The notes beneath the pieces were generated by a model. The model saw only the letters and a program-made list of their open reading frames with translations. It was not told the DNA's origin and did not search any database. Made by a program: the position numbers and the translations under genes. From contig JAAFIG010000011.1 of NCBI GenBank assembly GCA_013298595.1, forward strand, positions 61,090 through 125,089: a stretch of 64,000 nucleotides of DNA, read 5' to 3'. Of the stretch, positions 34,716 through 44,585 are shown piece after piece; position 1 is the stretch's first letter; every line of letters starts with the position of its first letter. Source of the stretch: Deinococcales bacterium. Lineage in GTDB: Bacteria > Deinococcota > Deinococci > Deinococcales > JAAFIG01.

Positions 34716-37190
34716 ATGCAATCCATTGCTACTATTCGTATCGACCCAATTGTTCCAAATAACCTCAAAGCGCTCGAGAGTATCGCCAATAATTTATGGT
34801 GGACTTGGAACCCTGAAGCTCAGGCGTTATTCGAGCAAATTAACCCAACTGTTTGGGAAACCACCAATCATAATGCTGTGCGGGTTTTACAAGAAGCCAC
34901 CCAATCAGACCTTGACCGAGTGGCAAAAGACGATACCTTTGTTGCCGATCTCGAGCGTACTCATCAGCGTTTTCAGCGGTACCTAACCTTAGATAGCACT
35001 TGGTTTAAACAACATAACCCAGATTTTACGGGCATGGTTGGGTATTTCTGTATGGAATATGGTTTACATGAATCCTTACAAATTTACAGTGGTGGCTTAG
35101 GTGTACTGGCAGGCGATCATTGTAAAAGCGCCTCGGACTTAGGTGTGCCATTTGTGGCTGTTGGCTTACTTTTCCGCGATGGCTACTTTCATCAACAACT
35201 TGATGCCACTGGCTGGCAAGGCGAACGTTACGAAATTATCAACCCAACCAAACAGCCATTAACCCTGGCTCGAGATGAAGCTGGCGAAATTATTAAACTT
35301 AAAATCGAAATCTCGAGCCGAATGGTTACAGTGCAAGCGTGGCGTTTAGAGATTGGTCGGATTAGTTTGTACTTACTCGACACCGATGTGCCAGAAAACT
35401 CGGATGCCGATAAAGCCATTACCAAACGCTTATATGGCAAAGGCGAAGAACTCCGCGTTGCCCAAGAATTGGTACTCGGGGTTGGTGGTTTACGCTTATT
35501 GCGTGCCTTAAAATTACCAATTACGGTTTATCATATGAACGAAGGTCACGCTGCTTTCCTTGGACTCGAGCGTTTACGCGAATACCGCGATGCTGGTCTC
35601 GAGTGGAATGCCGCGATTGAATTGGTGGCAGCTGGTGGGATTTTTACCACACATACCCCTGTACCTGCAGGTAATGACTCGTTTAGTTTGCCTTTAATTG
35701 ATAAAAAACTTGCCTACTGGACAAAAGCATTAAATGTCTCGAAAGAAGAATTGTATAGCCTTGCTACCCAACAGCAAGCTTGGGGTCCCACTTTTTCAAT
35801 GACTGTACTAGCATTGCGTTTAAGCCGTTACGCCAATGGTGTATCCGAACTGCACGGACAAGTCTCGAGAGGTATGTGGAGTTTCTTATGGGATGGTGCA
35901 GATGCTCCAGAAGTACCAATTAAGCATGTCACCAACGGTATTCATACCCGAACATTTTTAGCCCCAGAATTAGCTGAACTCTACGACGCAGCTTTTCCAA
36001 AATACTGGGATAGTCAGCTCGAGAATCCAAAAGTCTGGCAACTCGAGAAAATCGAAGATACTAAACTCTGGGATGCACGCCTCAGCTTAAAGAAAAAACT
36101 GGTCGAATTTACTCGCAGCCGTTTACGTCGCCAGAACGAGCGCAATAACACTGCCAGCAGCACCCACGTTTTATCCGAAACCGCTTTAACCATTGGTTTT
36201 GCCCGCCGATTTGCTACCTATAAACGCGCCACCTTGCTTTTCCGCGACATCAACCGCTTAAAACGCATTGTTAATAATCCAGAACGTCCAGTACAATTTA
36301 TTTTTGCAGGTAAAGCCCACCCCGCCGATAACCCAGGTAAAGAATTTATTCAACAACTCTGGCAATACTCCCAAGACCCAGACCTCAAAGGAAAAATTGT
36401 TTTCCTCGAAGATTACGATATGAACGTGGCACGTCATCTTGTGCAAGGCTCGGATATTTGGCTTAACAACCCACGCCGTCCACTCGAGGCATCGGGTACC
36501 AGTGGTGAAAAAGCCAGCTTAAACGGTTGCTTGAACTTTAGTATTCTCGATGGTTGGTGGCGCGAAGCTTACGATGGCACCAACGGTTGGGCTATCGGAG
36601 ATGAACGCGAATTTGCCTCTGATGACGAAAGCTTACGCATCCAAGACGACCGCGACTGCCAAAGCTTGTACGACATTCTCGAGTACGAAATTGCTACACT
36701 CTACTATGGTAATCGCCACGATTGGCTCGAGCGGGTGCGTAATTGTATCCGCACCATTGCACCAAAATTTTCAATGCAACGCCAAGTCATAGATTACGTC
36801 CAAGATCTCTACACACCAGCCGCTACTCGAGCCACAAGCCTGACAGAAGCCCAAGCCAAAGACATTGCCAGTTGGAAGACCACACAACGCGCAGGTTGGA
36901 GCGAAGTACGTTTAAGTGCCACACTCGAAACCAACAACCAGATCCGCGCTCGAGTTTGGTTAGGTAAACTAGCCAGCCAGGACATTCAAATTCAAGCAGT
37001 GGTTTCTAAAAACGGAATTTTCAACCGCGCCGCCCTCAGACTCGAGAAAACCCACGAAGACGGTTGGCTTGAATACACAGGCAGCATCGCCATACCAGAA
37101 GCAGGCGAATGGCAACTCGGCGTGCGAGCCGTGCCATACCGAGAAGACCTCAGCAACCCACTCGAGGTTGGTTTGCTGCGTTGGGCATAA
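34716..37190 (+). CDS. glgP: Alpha-glucan (glycogen/maltodextrin) phosphorylase, DUF3417 type
   Basis: 824 residues. The N-terminal DUF3417 domain (about 1-115, starting IANNLWWTWNPEAQALF) is characteristic of the Thermus/Thermotoga-type short glucan phosphorylases. The catalytic body has YSGGLGVLAGDH and the pyridoxal-lysine loop EASGTSGEKASLNG. It releases glucose-1-phosphate from alpha-1,4-glucans, which pgm (23.2 kb) converts onwards. The ATG at 34716 is supported by GGAG and the conserved N-terminus; the upstream frame (34632) is non-conserved. A perfect terminator hairpin follows. Confidence 0.94.
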   Translation: MQSIATIRIDPIVPNNLKALESIANNLWWTWNPEAQALFEQINPTVWETTNHNAVRVLQEATQSDLDRVAKDDTFVADLERTHQRFQRYLTLDSTWFKQHNPDFTGMVGYFCMEYGLHESLQIYSGGLGVLAGDHCKSASDLGVPFVAVGLLFRDGYFHQQLDATGWQGERYEIINPTKQPLTLARDEAGEIIKLKIEISSRMVTVQAWRLEIGRISLYLLDTDVPENSDADKAITKRLYGKGEELRVAQELVLGVGGLRLLRALKLPITVYHMNEGHAAFLGLERLREYRDAGLEWNAAIELVAAGGIFTTHTPVPAGNDSFSLPLIDKKLAYWTKALNVSKEELYSLATQQQAWGPTFSMTVLALRLSRYANGVSELHGQVSRGMWSFLWDGADAPEVPIKHVTNGIHTRTFLAPELAELYDAAFPKYWDSQLENPKVWQLEKIEDTKLWDARLSLKKKLVEFTRSRLRRQNERNNTASSTHVLSETALTIGFARRFATYKRATLLFRDINRLKRIVNNPERPVQFIFAGKAHPADNPGKEFIQQLWQYSQDPDLKGKIVFLEDYDMNVARHLVQGSDIWLNNPRRPLEASGTSGEKASLNGCLNFSILDGWWREAYDGTNGWAIGDEREFASDDESLRIQDDRDCQSLYDILEYEIATLYYGNRHDWLERVRNCIRTIAPKFSMQRQVIDYVQDLYTPAATRATSLTEAQAKDIASWKTTQRAGWSEVRLSATLETNNQIRARVWLGKLASQDIQIQAVVSKNGIFNRAALRLEKTHEDGWLEYTGSIAIPEAGEWQLGVRAVPYREDLSNPLEVGLLRWA

Positions 37191-37206
37191 AGAAGCACAA
37201 CATGTC

Positions 37207-37234
37207 AAAGGACGGGTTCAAACCCGTCCTTTTC
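37207..37234 (+). terminator. Terminator of glgP
   Basis: A 10-12 bp stem AAAGGACGGGTT / AACCCGTCCTTT with a tiny loop, followed by TTTT, 16 bases after the stop. Confidence 0.85.
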
Positions 37235-37268
37235 AACCTTAAAGCATTCCAAATCCAAATTTTTTCAG

Positions 37269-37280
37269 TACAATGCAGCA
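37269..37280 (+). promoter_or_regulatory. Leaderless promoter of the Uma2 gene
   Basis: TACAAT (37269-37274) is followed by six bases and the ATG at 37281. Confidence 0.55.
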
Positions 37281-37832
37281 ATGAACGCAATTGCCGAACA
37301 AACCATGACCATAGAACAATACCTCGAGTTTGAAAAAAACGCCGAGAAACGCCATGAATTTGTGGAAAACGCAATTTTAGCTATGGCAGGAAGTAGCTTA
37401 AACCATAACGAAATCATTTTTCAGATTCGTAGTGCCTTGACAAAAGCAGTGAAACAAAAAAATTGTCAAATTGCTACAGAATCGCTCAAAGTGCAAACCA
37501 AAATTGGACGGTATCGTTATCCAGATGTGGTTGTCAGTTGCGAAATTAGTTCAGACGAATACTTCATTGAATCACCATGTTTTATTGCTGAAGTGCAATC
37601 AGATAGTACAGCCGAAACAGATAACGGCAGCAAACTCGAGGAATACACCAAAATTCCTAGTCTGCAACGTTACGCTATTATTTCCCAAAAAACTCGACAA
37701 GTTGTGGTTTACAAACGCAATGCCAAAACATGGTCGTTTGAAGTGTTACTCGAGCAAGGTGAAATAGATATTCCATGCTTAGAAACAACGCTTACTTTGG
37801 ATCAAATTTATGCTGGACTTGAACTAGCCTGA
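37281..37832 (+). CDS. Uma2-family (DUF820) putative endonuclease
   Basis: 183 residues. The PD-(D/E)xK-like core is visible as ERHEFVENAILAMAG-type N-terminus, YRYPDVVVSCE (catalytic Asp) and FIAEVQSDSTAETDNGSKLEEY, where the E-V-Q replaces the usual E-V-L-S. Family members are abundant in cyanobacteria and Deinococcota, often in many copies, with unknown cell role. Its 3' end overlaps the convergent regulator gene by 25 bases. Confidence 0.88.
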   Translation: MNAIAEQTMTIEQYLEFEKNAEKRHEFVENAILAMAGSSLNHNEIIFQIRSALTKAVKQKNCQIATESLKVQTKIGRYRYPDVVVSCEISSDEYFIESPCFIAEVQSDSTAETDNGSKLEEYTKIPSLQRYAIISQKTRQVVVYKRNAKTWSFEVLLEQGEIDIPCLETTLTLDQIYAGLELA

Positions 37833-40800
37833 GTCGTCTCGAGGAACGCCATCCACGTTTGTGGTAAACGCTCACCAATTTCGGCAAAAGTATCTATGGC
37901 TTTTTGGTACGTCCGATTGAGGGTCGCATGATTTCTGGTGGCACGTAAAGCCGTGCACAATAAGCGCAATGCCTCGAGATTATAAGGGTTGCTTTCGCGT
38001 AAAATACTTAGTACCCGAGCAGCTTCTTTAGGGTTGGTACTGAGTATTTCTGAGGCTCGAGTTTGCAACGCAAAATGCAGATTTTCTTGCACACTGTCAA
38101 AACCATCTAATTGCACACTTTCCAGATAAGCACCACGCCATAATTGTGTGTCACCATTACTTAAAAACAACTCGGCATCGGTTTGTAAATTCCCAAGCGA
38201 GTACCCTCGAGCCGTGGTGATAATCACTTGTTTACCGTAACTCGCACGGGTTTTAGAAATGGTTTGGCGTAAGGCACTAAAGGCATCTGCTAAGGCTTGA
38301 TCTGGGTAAAGCGCTAAGCGTAAATCCTCGAGTAGCACTTCGGTTTCGCCTTGTATTCGAGATTGCAACAATAAAGCCAGTAACTTTTGGCGTTTTTGTC
38401 CACGCACAATTTCGGCTTTATCTGCCACACAGACACGCATGCTGCCTAACACCTCGAGTTTTGGGGCAAAAATAATTTTTTCAGGCACAGATTCAAATAA
38501 CGTTGGGAAGTAACGCTGCGTTAATTGCACATAGGCTTGTAAACCATGATTAGTAAACCACGCTAAACACTGAGCTGCCCGTTTAACATCTCGGGTTAGA
38601 TTGGCTAACTCGAGGGTAATCAGCTGCATCTGGCGTTGTTGTGAAGTATTTTGTAATGCTATTTCTAAAGCTTTAATTGCTTCACTTGGACGTTGTAAAG
38701 CTGCCAAAGCCAAACCTTTTATGGTGTATCCTCGTGCAAGTTGTGCTATTTGAATCAGGTTTTCCGCGATATCCAAAGCACTTTGCGGGTCACTGAGTTC
38801 TAAAGCGAGATTGGCTTGTACTTGTTGCACTTGTATTTCGTGAATTGGTAATTTCGAGATTTCCCAGTATTCAATTGCTTTTTTACTGTAAGACTGAATC
38901 AGTTTTTTGCGATGCTCACGGTTAGAAAACATATATAACTCAACGAAACCCTGACAGGTAAACATATTATTCGCTGGTCTTACATTGTCAAAATAAGCCT
39001 TAGCTGCAAACAAAATGGTTTCGACTTTGTCAGTATCTGCCATTAAAATTTTTAAACGAGCGAGTTCTAATTGACTGGTGTAAAACGCACTGAGATGCCC
39101 TATTTCCTCGGCAATTTTAACCGATTGCTGGTAATCTGCTAGCGCAGCTTTTTCTTGACTTAATTCCATACGTGCATTAGCACGGTGATAAAGCGCTTGG
39201 CATTCAATGAGCCAAAAATGCTGCTCATGGGCAATTTCAATTACCTGAGATTGCAAAGCTTCTTTTTTTGTGTAGTTCGTTTGTAGATCACAAATCCAAC
39301 TTTGCACATCTAATACTTTAATTTGCTCGAGTGGCGTTAATAGTTGTGTTGCTAGTACCTCAGCTCGATAGGCTAAACGCACCGCCCAATCACTATTTTT
39401 AATAGATAACATCACTCGGATGAGCATAGATAATAAACTGATATTCTCAGTTTGCTCGAGTTCTGGTAACGCACTTATAAAAGTTGTTAAGTTAGTTCTG
39501 TCACCAGTGCGAGCAAAAGATACTAAACTTTCTACCCAACCACTGGTTCGTTTCGTAGCTTCAGGTAGACGTTGCAACACAGGTAGTAAGTCGGTACCAC
39601 GCCCTTGATTAAACATTAGCTCAACCACTAATACCAATGCTTCACCATTGTTTTGCAAGACCTGCACAGCTAATTCGGCTAGCTCAAGAGCTTTGGTTGA
39701 ATTAGACCATTGCAAAGCTTTAGCTGCAGCAAAAGCCAAATGACCTTTTTGCTGCCCTTGAGCGAACCCCACAGCTTTTGCAAAGAACAAACCTGCTGTG
39801 GATGTCTGTTGTCTGCTTTGTGCAGCGACTGCTTGTTTCTCGAGTAATTGTAAAGCAGCATCTGATCCAAGGCATGCATCCTCTAAAAACACAAGAATCA
39901 ATCGTGGATCATGTGCTGTGAAAACCTGCACTGCTTGCCAAGCAAGACGTTGCCGCAATGTCGTATCCATATTCTGCGCGGTGACTTCACGGTATAACGG
40001 ATGGGCAAACACACCATGTTCAACAACCTTGTGCAATTCGAGTTGCTGCATAGCAGCTTGCCAATCTTCGAGTGATAATTGACAAATACTTGCCCAAGTT
40101 TGAGGTTCTAAATTTTGTCCCTGAACTCGAGTTTCAAAGTACGCTTTGCTTTCCAGAACCACACGAGTTTCTGGGCTGAAAGCCAAATCGGTTAACCACT
40201 GCTCAATCACTGCTTCGACCGTATTCGGCAATGTCTTATCTTTTGGTTCGCGCCATTTCCAAGTTTTACCATCACTCCAAAGCGCATTGTGTCGGATTAA
40301 AAAATCGGCAAACTCGAGGCTAAAAAGCGGATTACCTTGGCATTTCGAGTAAATCCATGTCAAAGCCTCGGTGGGTAACTTGGCTTGCAGATGCTGCTCG
40401 AGTAGTTGCTCAGATTGCAATGGTGTTAATGCTTCGAGCGCAAGACTTTCTATTGTGCTGTTAAAAGCAACTCGGCTGGTTTGCAACATTGCCACTCCCG
40501 AAAGTTGCGGTAATACTTTGGTTAAACCCTGCCAAAACTCGAGTTGTTCAGGACTGGCTTCGTGCATGTCCTCGACCAAAAGTACAAACGGTGCTTGACT
40601 AACCAGTATTGCCACAAAAACATCCAATTGTGTGGCGAATTCGACTTGCTCGCCGAGCAAAACCCGTTGCAAATTGCGTTCGATGACTCCAATCAGTTTT
40701 CTTGAGCCTCGCAACGCCAAGAACAATTGTTTGATCGAAGTTGCGGCTTGTGTGATACCAAAACGACAAGGTAAGTTTTGCAGTAAACGCTGTGCGGTAT

Positions 40801-40936
40801 AACTTTTACCGATCCCCGCTACGCCTTGTAAGCCCAGTACAAACCCCGAACGCCGCGCCGCTAAACCAGCTAAACGCTGGGTGGTTTTTTCGAGCAACCA
40901 CGCTGAGGAAAAAGTTGCTGTGTGTATTTCAGTCAC
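37808..40936 (-). CDS. Large ATPase-TPR-BTAD transcriptional regulator (AfsR/MalT-like)
   Basis: 1042 residues. The N-terminal AAA/STAND ATPase has Walker A GVAGIGKSYTA (near residue 40) and Walker B FVLLVEDMHE. A long TPR region (about 330-830) follows. The C-terminal 200 residues contain a winged-helix of SARP/OmpR type (KRQKLLALLLQSRIQG) and a BTAD-like all-helical domain (ESVQLDGFDSVQENL). Domain order is thus ATPase-TPR-HTH-BTAD, the reverse of streptomycete AfsR. It probably binds an inducer and ATP to oligomerise and activate promoters; targets unknown. Much of the central part has unusually few CTCGAG sites. Confidence 0.78.
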   Translation of the reverse strand: MTEIHTATFSSAWLLEKTTQRLAGLAARRSGFVLGLQGVAGIGKSYTAQRLLQNLPCRFGITQAATSIKQLFLALRGSRKLIGVIERNLQRVLLGEQVEFATQLDVFVAILVSQAPFVLLVEDMHEASPEQLEFWQGLTKVLPQLSGVAMLQTSRVAFNSTIESLALEALTPLQSEQLLEQHLQAKLPTEALTWIYSKCQGNPLFSLEFADFLIRHNALWSDGKTWKWREPKDKTLPNTVEAVIEQWLTDLAFSPETRVVLESKAYFETRVQGQNLEPQTWASICQLSLEDWQAAMQQLELHKVVEHGVFAHPLYREVTAQNMDTTLRQRLAWQAVQVFTAHDPRLILVFLEDACLGSDAALQLLEKQAVAAQSRQQTSTAGLFFAKAVGFAQGQQKGHLAFAAAKALQWSNSTKALELAELAVQVLQNNGEALVLVVELMFNQGRGTDLLPVLQRLPEATKRTSGWVESLVSFARTGDRTNLTTFISALPELEQTENISLLSMLIRVMLSIKNSDWAVRLAYRAEVLATQLLTPLEQIKVLDVQSWICDLQTNYTKKEALQSQVIEIAHEQHFWLIECQALYHRANARMELSQEKAALADYQQSVKIAEEIGHLSAFYTSQLELARLKILMADTDKVETILFAAKAYFDNVRPANNMFTCQGFVELYMFSNREHRKKLIQSYSKKAIEYWEISKLPIHEIQVQQVQANLALELSDPQSALDIAENLIQIAQLARGYTIKGLALAALQRPSEAIKALEIALQNTSQQRQMQLITLELANLTRDVKRAAQCLAWFTNHGLQAYVQLTQRYFPTLFESVPEKIIFAPKLEVLGSMRVCVADKAEIVRGQKRQKLLALLLQSRIQGETEVLLEDLRLALYPDQALADAFSALRQTISKTRASYGKQVIITTARGYSLGNLQTDAELFLSNGDTQLWRGAYLESVQLDGFDSVQENLHFALQTRASEILSTNPKEAARVLSILRESNPYNLEALRLLCTALRATRNHATLNRTYQKAIDTFAEIGERLPQTWMAFLETTQASSSPA

Positions 40937-41117
40937 AATGAAAATATACAGGAATTACATCACTGCCACTTGCAATCTAAACAAAAACTAAATCATTCAT
41001 TAGTCAGACTTGGCGCGACCATTCTTTTGTTGCAATCTTAAAAACAGGGCAATGAAACACATCACCCTGTTATCGAGAAAGTAGGCATAGCAGCTAACAA
41101 CCCTCGAGGATTTTAGG

Positions 41118-42359
41118 TTATTTGCAAGTCGGTGTACCTTTTGAAATCGAGTATTGCTCGAGGGTTTTTTGGCTGTCAGCAAAGTTGATGGTTACACCTT
41201 CACCCGCGACACAATTCTTGTTTGCATCATCAAGTTTACCTGCGAATGTAACCAATTTGCCGTCATGACTGATAGAACTTGGCGCGATCATTACGCTCTC
41301 GAGTCCACCGCTGACATTGCGGATAACGGTATTGATTTTGCCGGATACAGCTGTGAGTTTTGTGCCATCAAGAACACTAGCATTGACACTTGTATCGCCA
41401 TTGAACACAAAATCTTTCCAGTAACCAGCGGTATCTTTGCTGATCGTACCGCCAAATTTCGCATTGAAGCCAATTTTACGAACCACATCGTTGTTTAAGA
41501 CGGCATCCATTTTGAGGCTCGGACCACCAACAGCATTGACATTTTCGTCTAAGTTTAAGGTTGCAAAAGCTGTGCCATCGGCTTTTTTCACAGTTACTGC
41601 CACTTTCGCAGTTTCAGAAAACAGTGGTAATGGGAAAATCGAGCAATAACCCATGGAACAAATTGGATTGGCAATAAAAATACCTGCTTCGCCAGTCTTC
41701 GCTGCATAGGTAATATCTATTTTCGCTTCAACCACAACTTTGTTATCAAAGGTGACTTTGGCTCGAGCTTTGGTTGGTAATTGAGTAAAAAAGCGTTGCA
41801 GTGTGCCTTGCGAGTTGCTGTACTCTCCTGTAAAAGCTTTGATCGGGTCGGATGCCACACCATCCGTGTTGCCATTCCAATCTATGATGGCTTCGCCAAG
41901 TTTTGTTCCATCTTTCCAGCGATAAATCACATCGTCTGAAGCTGCGTTGGTACACGGTGAGACTGTGCAATCTAAAATACCAGTTGGTAACAAGGTAAAC
42001 GACTCCGTAGAGGCTTGCAAGGTAACCGTTTTTGGCATAAAGAAACCCAACGCTTGTAAGAATTCGATACTGCTGCCTGTTCTTACCATTGGTGGTTGTG
42101 GACTGAGCGGGTCTTTGGGTACAGATGGTATTTTGAACTCATTGATGGCTGCGTTGCTGCTGGCGCGTACCGCCTCGAAAGCGGCATTGGCATTGCGTTG
42201 CACTTGTTCGATAGCAGTGTTTAATTGGGCTTCGCTGGCTGTGGTTCCAGATGGTGGTATCACCAGATCGTCTTTGGTGCTTGAGTTAACTGGTGTGGAA
42301 GGACAAGCAACCAAAGCGGTGGCAAGTAATAAACCAATTGGTAACAAATTTTTTTTCAT
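41118..42359 (-). CDS. Lipoprotein of unknown function
   Basis: 413 residues with a lipoprotein signal (LVAC, Cys19). After a low-complexity Ala-rich coiled segment (40-75) come beta-rich domains with paired cysteines (CTVSPC, CSMGYC). Similarity to a known family is not recognised. GGAG precedes the ATG. An intergenic gap of about 190 bases separates it from the divergent gene at 42551. Confidence 0.65.
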   Translation of the reverse strand: MKKNLLPIGLLLATALVACPSTPVNSSTKDDLVIPPSGTTASEAQLNTAIEQVQRNANAAFEAVRASSNAAINEFKIPSVPKDPLSPQPPMVRTGSSIEFLQALGFFMPKTVTLQASTESFTLLPTGILDCTVSPCTNAASDDVIYRWKDGTKLGEAIIDWNGNTDGVASDPIKAFTGEYSNSQGTLQRFFTQLPTKARAKVTFDNKVVVEAKIDITYAAKTGEAGIFIANPICSMGYCSIFPLPLFSETAKVAVTVKKADGTAFATLNLDENVNAVGGPSLKMDAVLNNDVVRKIGFNAKFGGTISKDTAGYWKDFVFNGDTSVNASVLDGTKLTAVSGKINTVIRNVSGGLESVMIAPSSISHDGKLVTFAGKLDDANKNCVAGEGVTINFADSQKTLEQYSISKGTPTCK

Positions 42360-42539
42360 AATTCCGACTCCTCAATACTGATTGTGCGTTTAATCATTGA
42401 ACGCCTTGGCGTTGGCAGATTTGAACGCACTGTATAAAAACACCGATGACTACCTGATGACTTCTCGAGGTGTTTTTGCAGCAACTTTTGAGGTAGATGA
42501 CTCGAGCCATGCGTTTTGGTTGTTTTTGCAGCAGGGCGT

Positions 42540-42550
42540 TAAACTAAATT
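42540..42550 (+). promoter_or_regulatory. Leaderless promoter with GTG start
   Basis: TAAACT (42540-42545) is followed by five bases and the GTG at 42551. Confidence 0.5.
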
Positions 42551-43228
42551 GTGCTGCTTTCTGTGGATTGGGATTTCTTCTCAGGGTGTGTTGAACATAT
42601 TTTCGATGCGCCAATTTGGGGTTCTCGAGATACACCATTTGATCGGCTCGAGGCATGGCAGGTACGAGCAGATAAGCGCGGTGGTGTGCTTGGTGCCGAT
42701 TTTCCGTTGCTCGAGAATTGGCGGTGGCTTTGGCAGTGGCAGGGTGTGCCTGCTTATGCCACGCTCAGCCATGCGGACGCGTTTGGTTTACTCGAGCGTA
42801 TTGGTTGCTCGAGTGTGGTCAATCTCGATTCGCATCATGATTTGTTTAGTAGTAGCGGCGATACTGCTCGGGTGCGTCCGGGCAATTGGGCTGGGTTGGC
42901 ACTTGAGCGTGGTTTAATAGATTCGTACTGCTGTGTGTACCCAAGTTGGCACGAGCATGTGATGGTCGCCGAGGGTTTTGATCTCGAGCGAACTTGGTCT
43001 GAACTTGGGGGTCGGTTTGCAGCTAAAAACGTGCAACTCGAGCGAACGCCTTTAGCGCAACTCGAGTTGACAGAGGTTACAGCTATTTTGTTGGTGCAAT
43101 CGCCAGCGTGGACAAATCCCGAACACGATGCGGTTTTTCTCGAGGTGTGCCAGTTTTTACAAACCGAATTTCTCGAGTTGCCATTGAATCGTTCACATTT
43201 CCATACGGGTTTTCAGGAAGTTGGTTAG
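42551..43228 (+). CDS. Hypothetical protein with arginase/UPF0489-like Asp-His motifs
   Basis: 225 residues from a GTG start. The opening VDWDFFSG and the central VVNLDSHHDLFS (Asp-x-His-x-Asp style) resemble the metal-binding motifs of arginase/deacetylase-fold proteins such as UPF0489, although motif spacing and order differ, so the assignment is tentative. There is no signal peptide or membrane helix. The 3' end overlaps the convergent accC gene by 36 bases. Function unknown. Confidence 0.6.
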   Translation: MLLSVDWDFFSGCVEHIFDAPIWGSRDTPFDRLEAWQVRADKRGGVLGADFPLLENWRWLWQWQGVPAYATLSHADAFGLLERIGCSSVVNLDSHHDLFSSSGDTARVRPGNWAGLALERGLIDSYCCVYPSWHEHVMVAEGFDLERTWSELGGRFAAKNVQLERTPLAQLELTEVTAILLVQSPAWTNPEHDAVFLEVCQFLQTEFLELPLNRSHFHTGFQEVG

Positions 43229-44530
43229 CACTACACCACGTTGATAAAACGCGTTTTGCATGATTTTGATATACAACGGAATGGTGGTTTTAACACCTTG
43301 TATCACGGTTTCATCCAAAGCGCGTTTAGTGCGGGCAATGGCTTCGTCTCGAGTTGGTGCCCAACAAATCAATTTGCCAATCAGGCTATCATAATGTGGT
43401 GGGATGCTGTACCCACTGTATGCGTGGCTATCCACCCGTACCCCACAACCACCTGCAAATTGCACACTCTCGAGTTTACCTGCGGCTGGACGAAAATCCT
43501 TGTCGGGGTCTTCGGCATTGATACGGCATTCGATAGCATGACCTTCAAGGCGAATATCTGATTGTTGCAAATGCAAACCTTCGCCGGCTGCGATTTGCAA
43601 TTGTAAACGCACAAAATCGAGTCTCGAGATGGCTTCGGAAACACAGTGCTCCACTTGAATACGGGTGTTCATTTCCATGAAGTAAAAATTATTATCGGGG
43701 TCTACAATAAACTCAAGCGTCCCTGCTCCTGCGTAATTGACATGTTTGGCAAGACGGACTCCAGCAGCCAGGATTTCGTCACGCAGATCGTGTGGCAAGG
43801 TGCTCGGGGCTTCTTCGATCAATTTTTGGTTGCGTCGTTGAATACTGCAATCGCGTTCGCCAATGTGAATAACGTGTCCGTTACCATCACCTATGACTTG
43901 TACTTCGACGTGTCTGAATTCGGTGACAAATTTTTCCATAATCAACGCAGGGTCGCTAAAATAACTTTGCGCTTCTTGGGCAGCTTGATTAAAAGCCACT
44001 TGCATTTCTTCGCTCGAGCGTACTTGTTTTTGTCCGCGCCCACCGCCGCCAGCACTGGCTTTTAACAGCACAGGGTACCCAATCTTTTCTGCTTGGGCAA
44101 TGGCATCTTCGGTGGACTCGAGTACCCCAGTACCTGGCACGGTGGGTACATTGCTGAGTCTGGCTATTTCGCGCCCACCTGCTTTGCTACCAAGAGCGTG
44201 CATGGATTCTGGGGTTGGTCCAATAAACACAATCCCATGATCGCGGCATTTTTCAGCAAAATCTGGGTTTTCGGATAAAAAGCCGTACCCTGGATGGATA
44301 GCTTCAGCACCTGTCATGACAGCTGCTGATAAAACATTAGGAATATTTAAGTACGAACTGCTCGAGGCGGGTGGTCCAACACAAACGGTTTCGTCGGCAA
44401 GCAGCACTGGCAAGCTGTTAATATCTGCTTCGGAGTAGACCAGCACGGTTTTGATACCCATCTCTTTGGCTGTTCGGATGACGCGTAGTGCAATTTCGCC
44501 TCGATTGGCAATTAAAATTTTTTTAAACAT
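43193..44530 (-). CDS. accC: Acetyl-CoA carboxylase, biotin carboxylase subunit
   Basis: 445 residues. The N-terminal fold ILIANRGEIALRVIRTAKEMG, the ATP-grasp region with the glycine-rich loop ASAGGGGRGQK (the usual GM is replaced by GQ), and the metal/catalytic block EMNTRIQVEH are present. It carboxylates the biotin on AccB with bicarbonate and ATP. It is downstream of accB on the same strand, 55 bases apart, so they form the accBC operon. The accA/accD carboxyltransferase genes are not in the window. Confidence 0.96.
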   Translation of the reverse strand: MFKKILIANRGEIALRVIRTAKEMGIKTVLVYSEADINSLPVLLADETVCVGPPASSSSYLNIPNVLSAAVMTGAEAIHPGYGFLSENPDFAEKCRDHGIVFIGPTPESMHALGSKAGGREIARLSNVPTVPGTGVLESTEDAIAQAEKIGYPVLLKASAGGGGRGQKQVRSSEEMQVAFNQAAQEAQSYFSDPALIMEKFVTEFRHVEVQVIGDGNGHVIHIGERDCSIQRRNQKLIEEAPSTLPHDLRDEILAAGVRLAKHVNYAGAGTLEFIVDPDNNFYFMEMNTRIQVEHCVSEAISRLDFVRLQLQIAAGEGLHLQQSDIRLEGHAIECRINAEDPDKDFRPAAGKLESVQFAGGCGVRVDSHAYSGYSIPPHYDSLIGKLICWAPTRDEAIARTKRALDETVIQGVKTTIPLYIKIMQNAFYQRGVVLTNFLKTRMEM

Positions 44531-44585
44531 AGGAAGCTCCTAGCTTCTAGCTTTTAACTTGTGAACTCGAGCTAGTGGCTTTTTG

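Noticed and set aside
37207..37234. GGGTTCAAACCC resembling a tRNA T-arm
   Set aside because: The stem continues symmetrically to AAAGGAC/GTCCTTT with a T-tract and no acceptor or anticodon arms, so it is a terminator.
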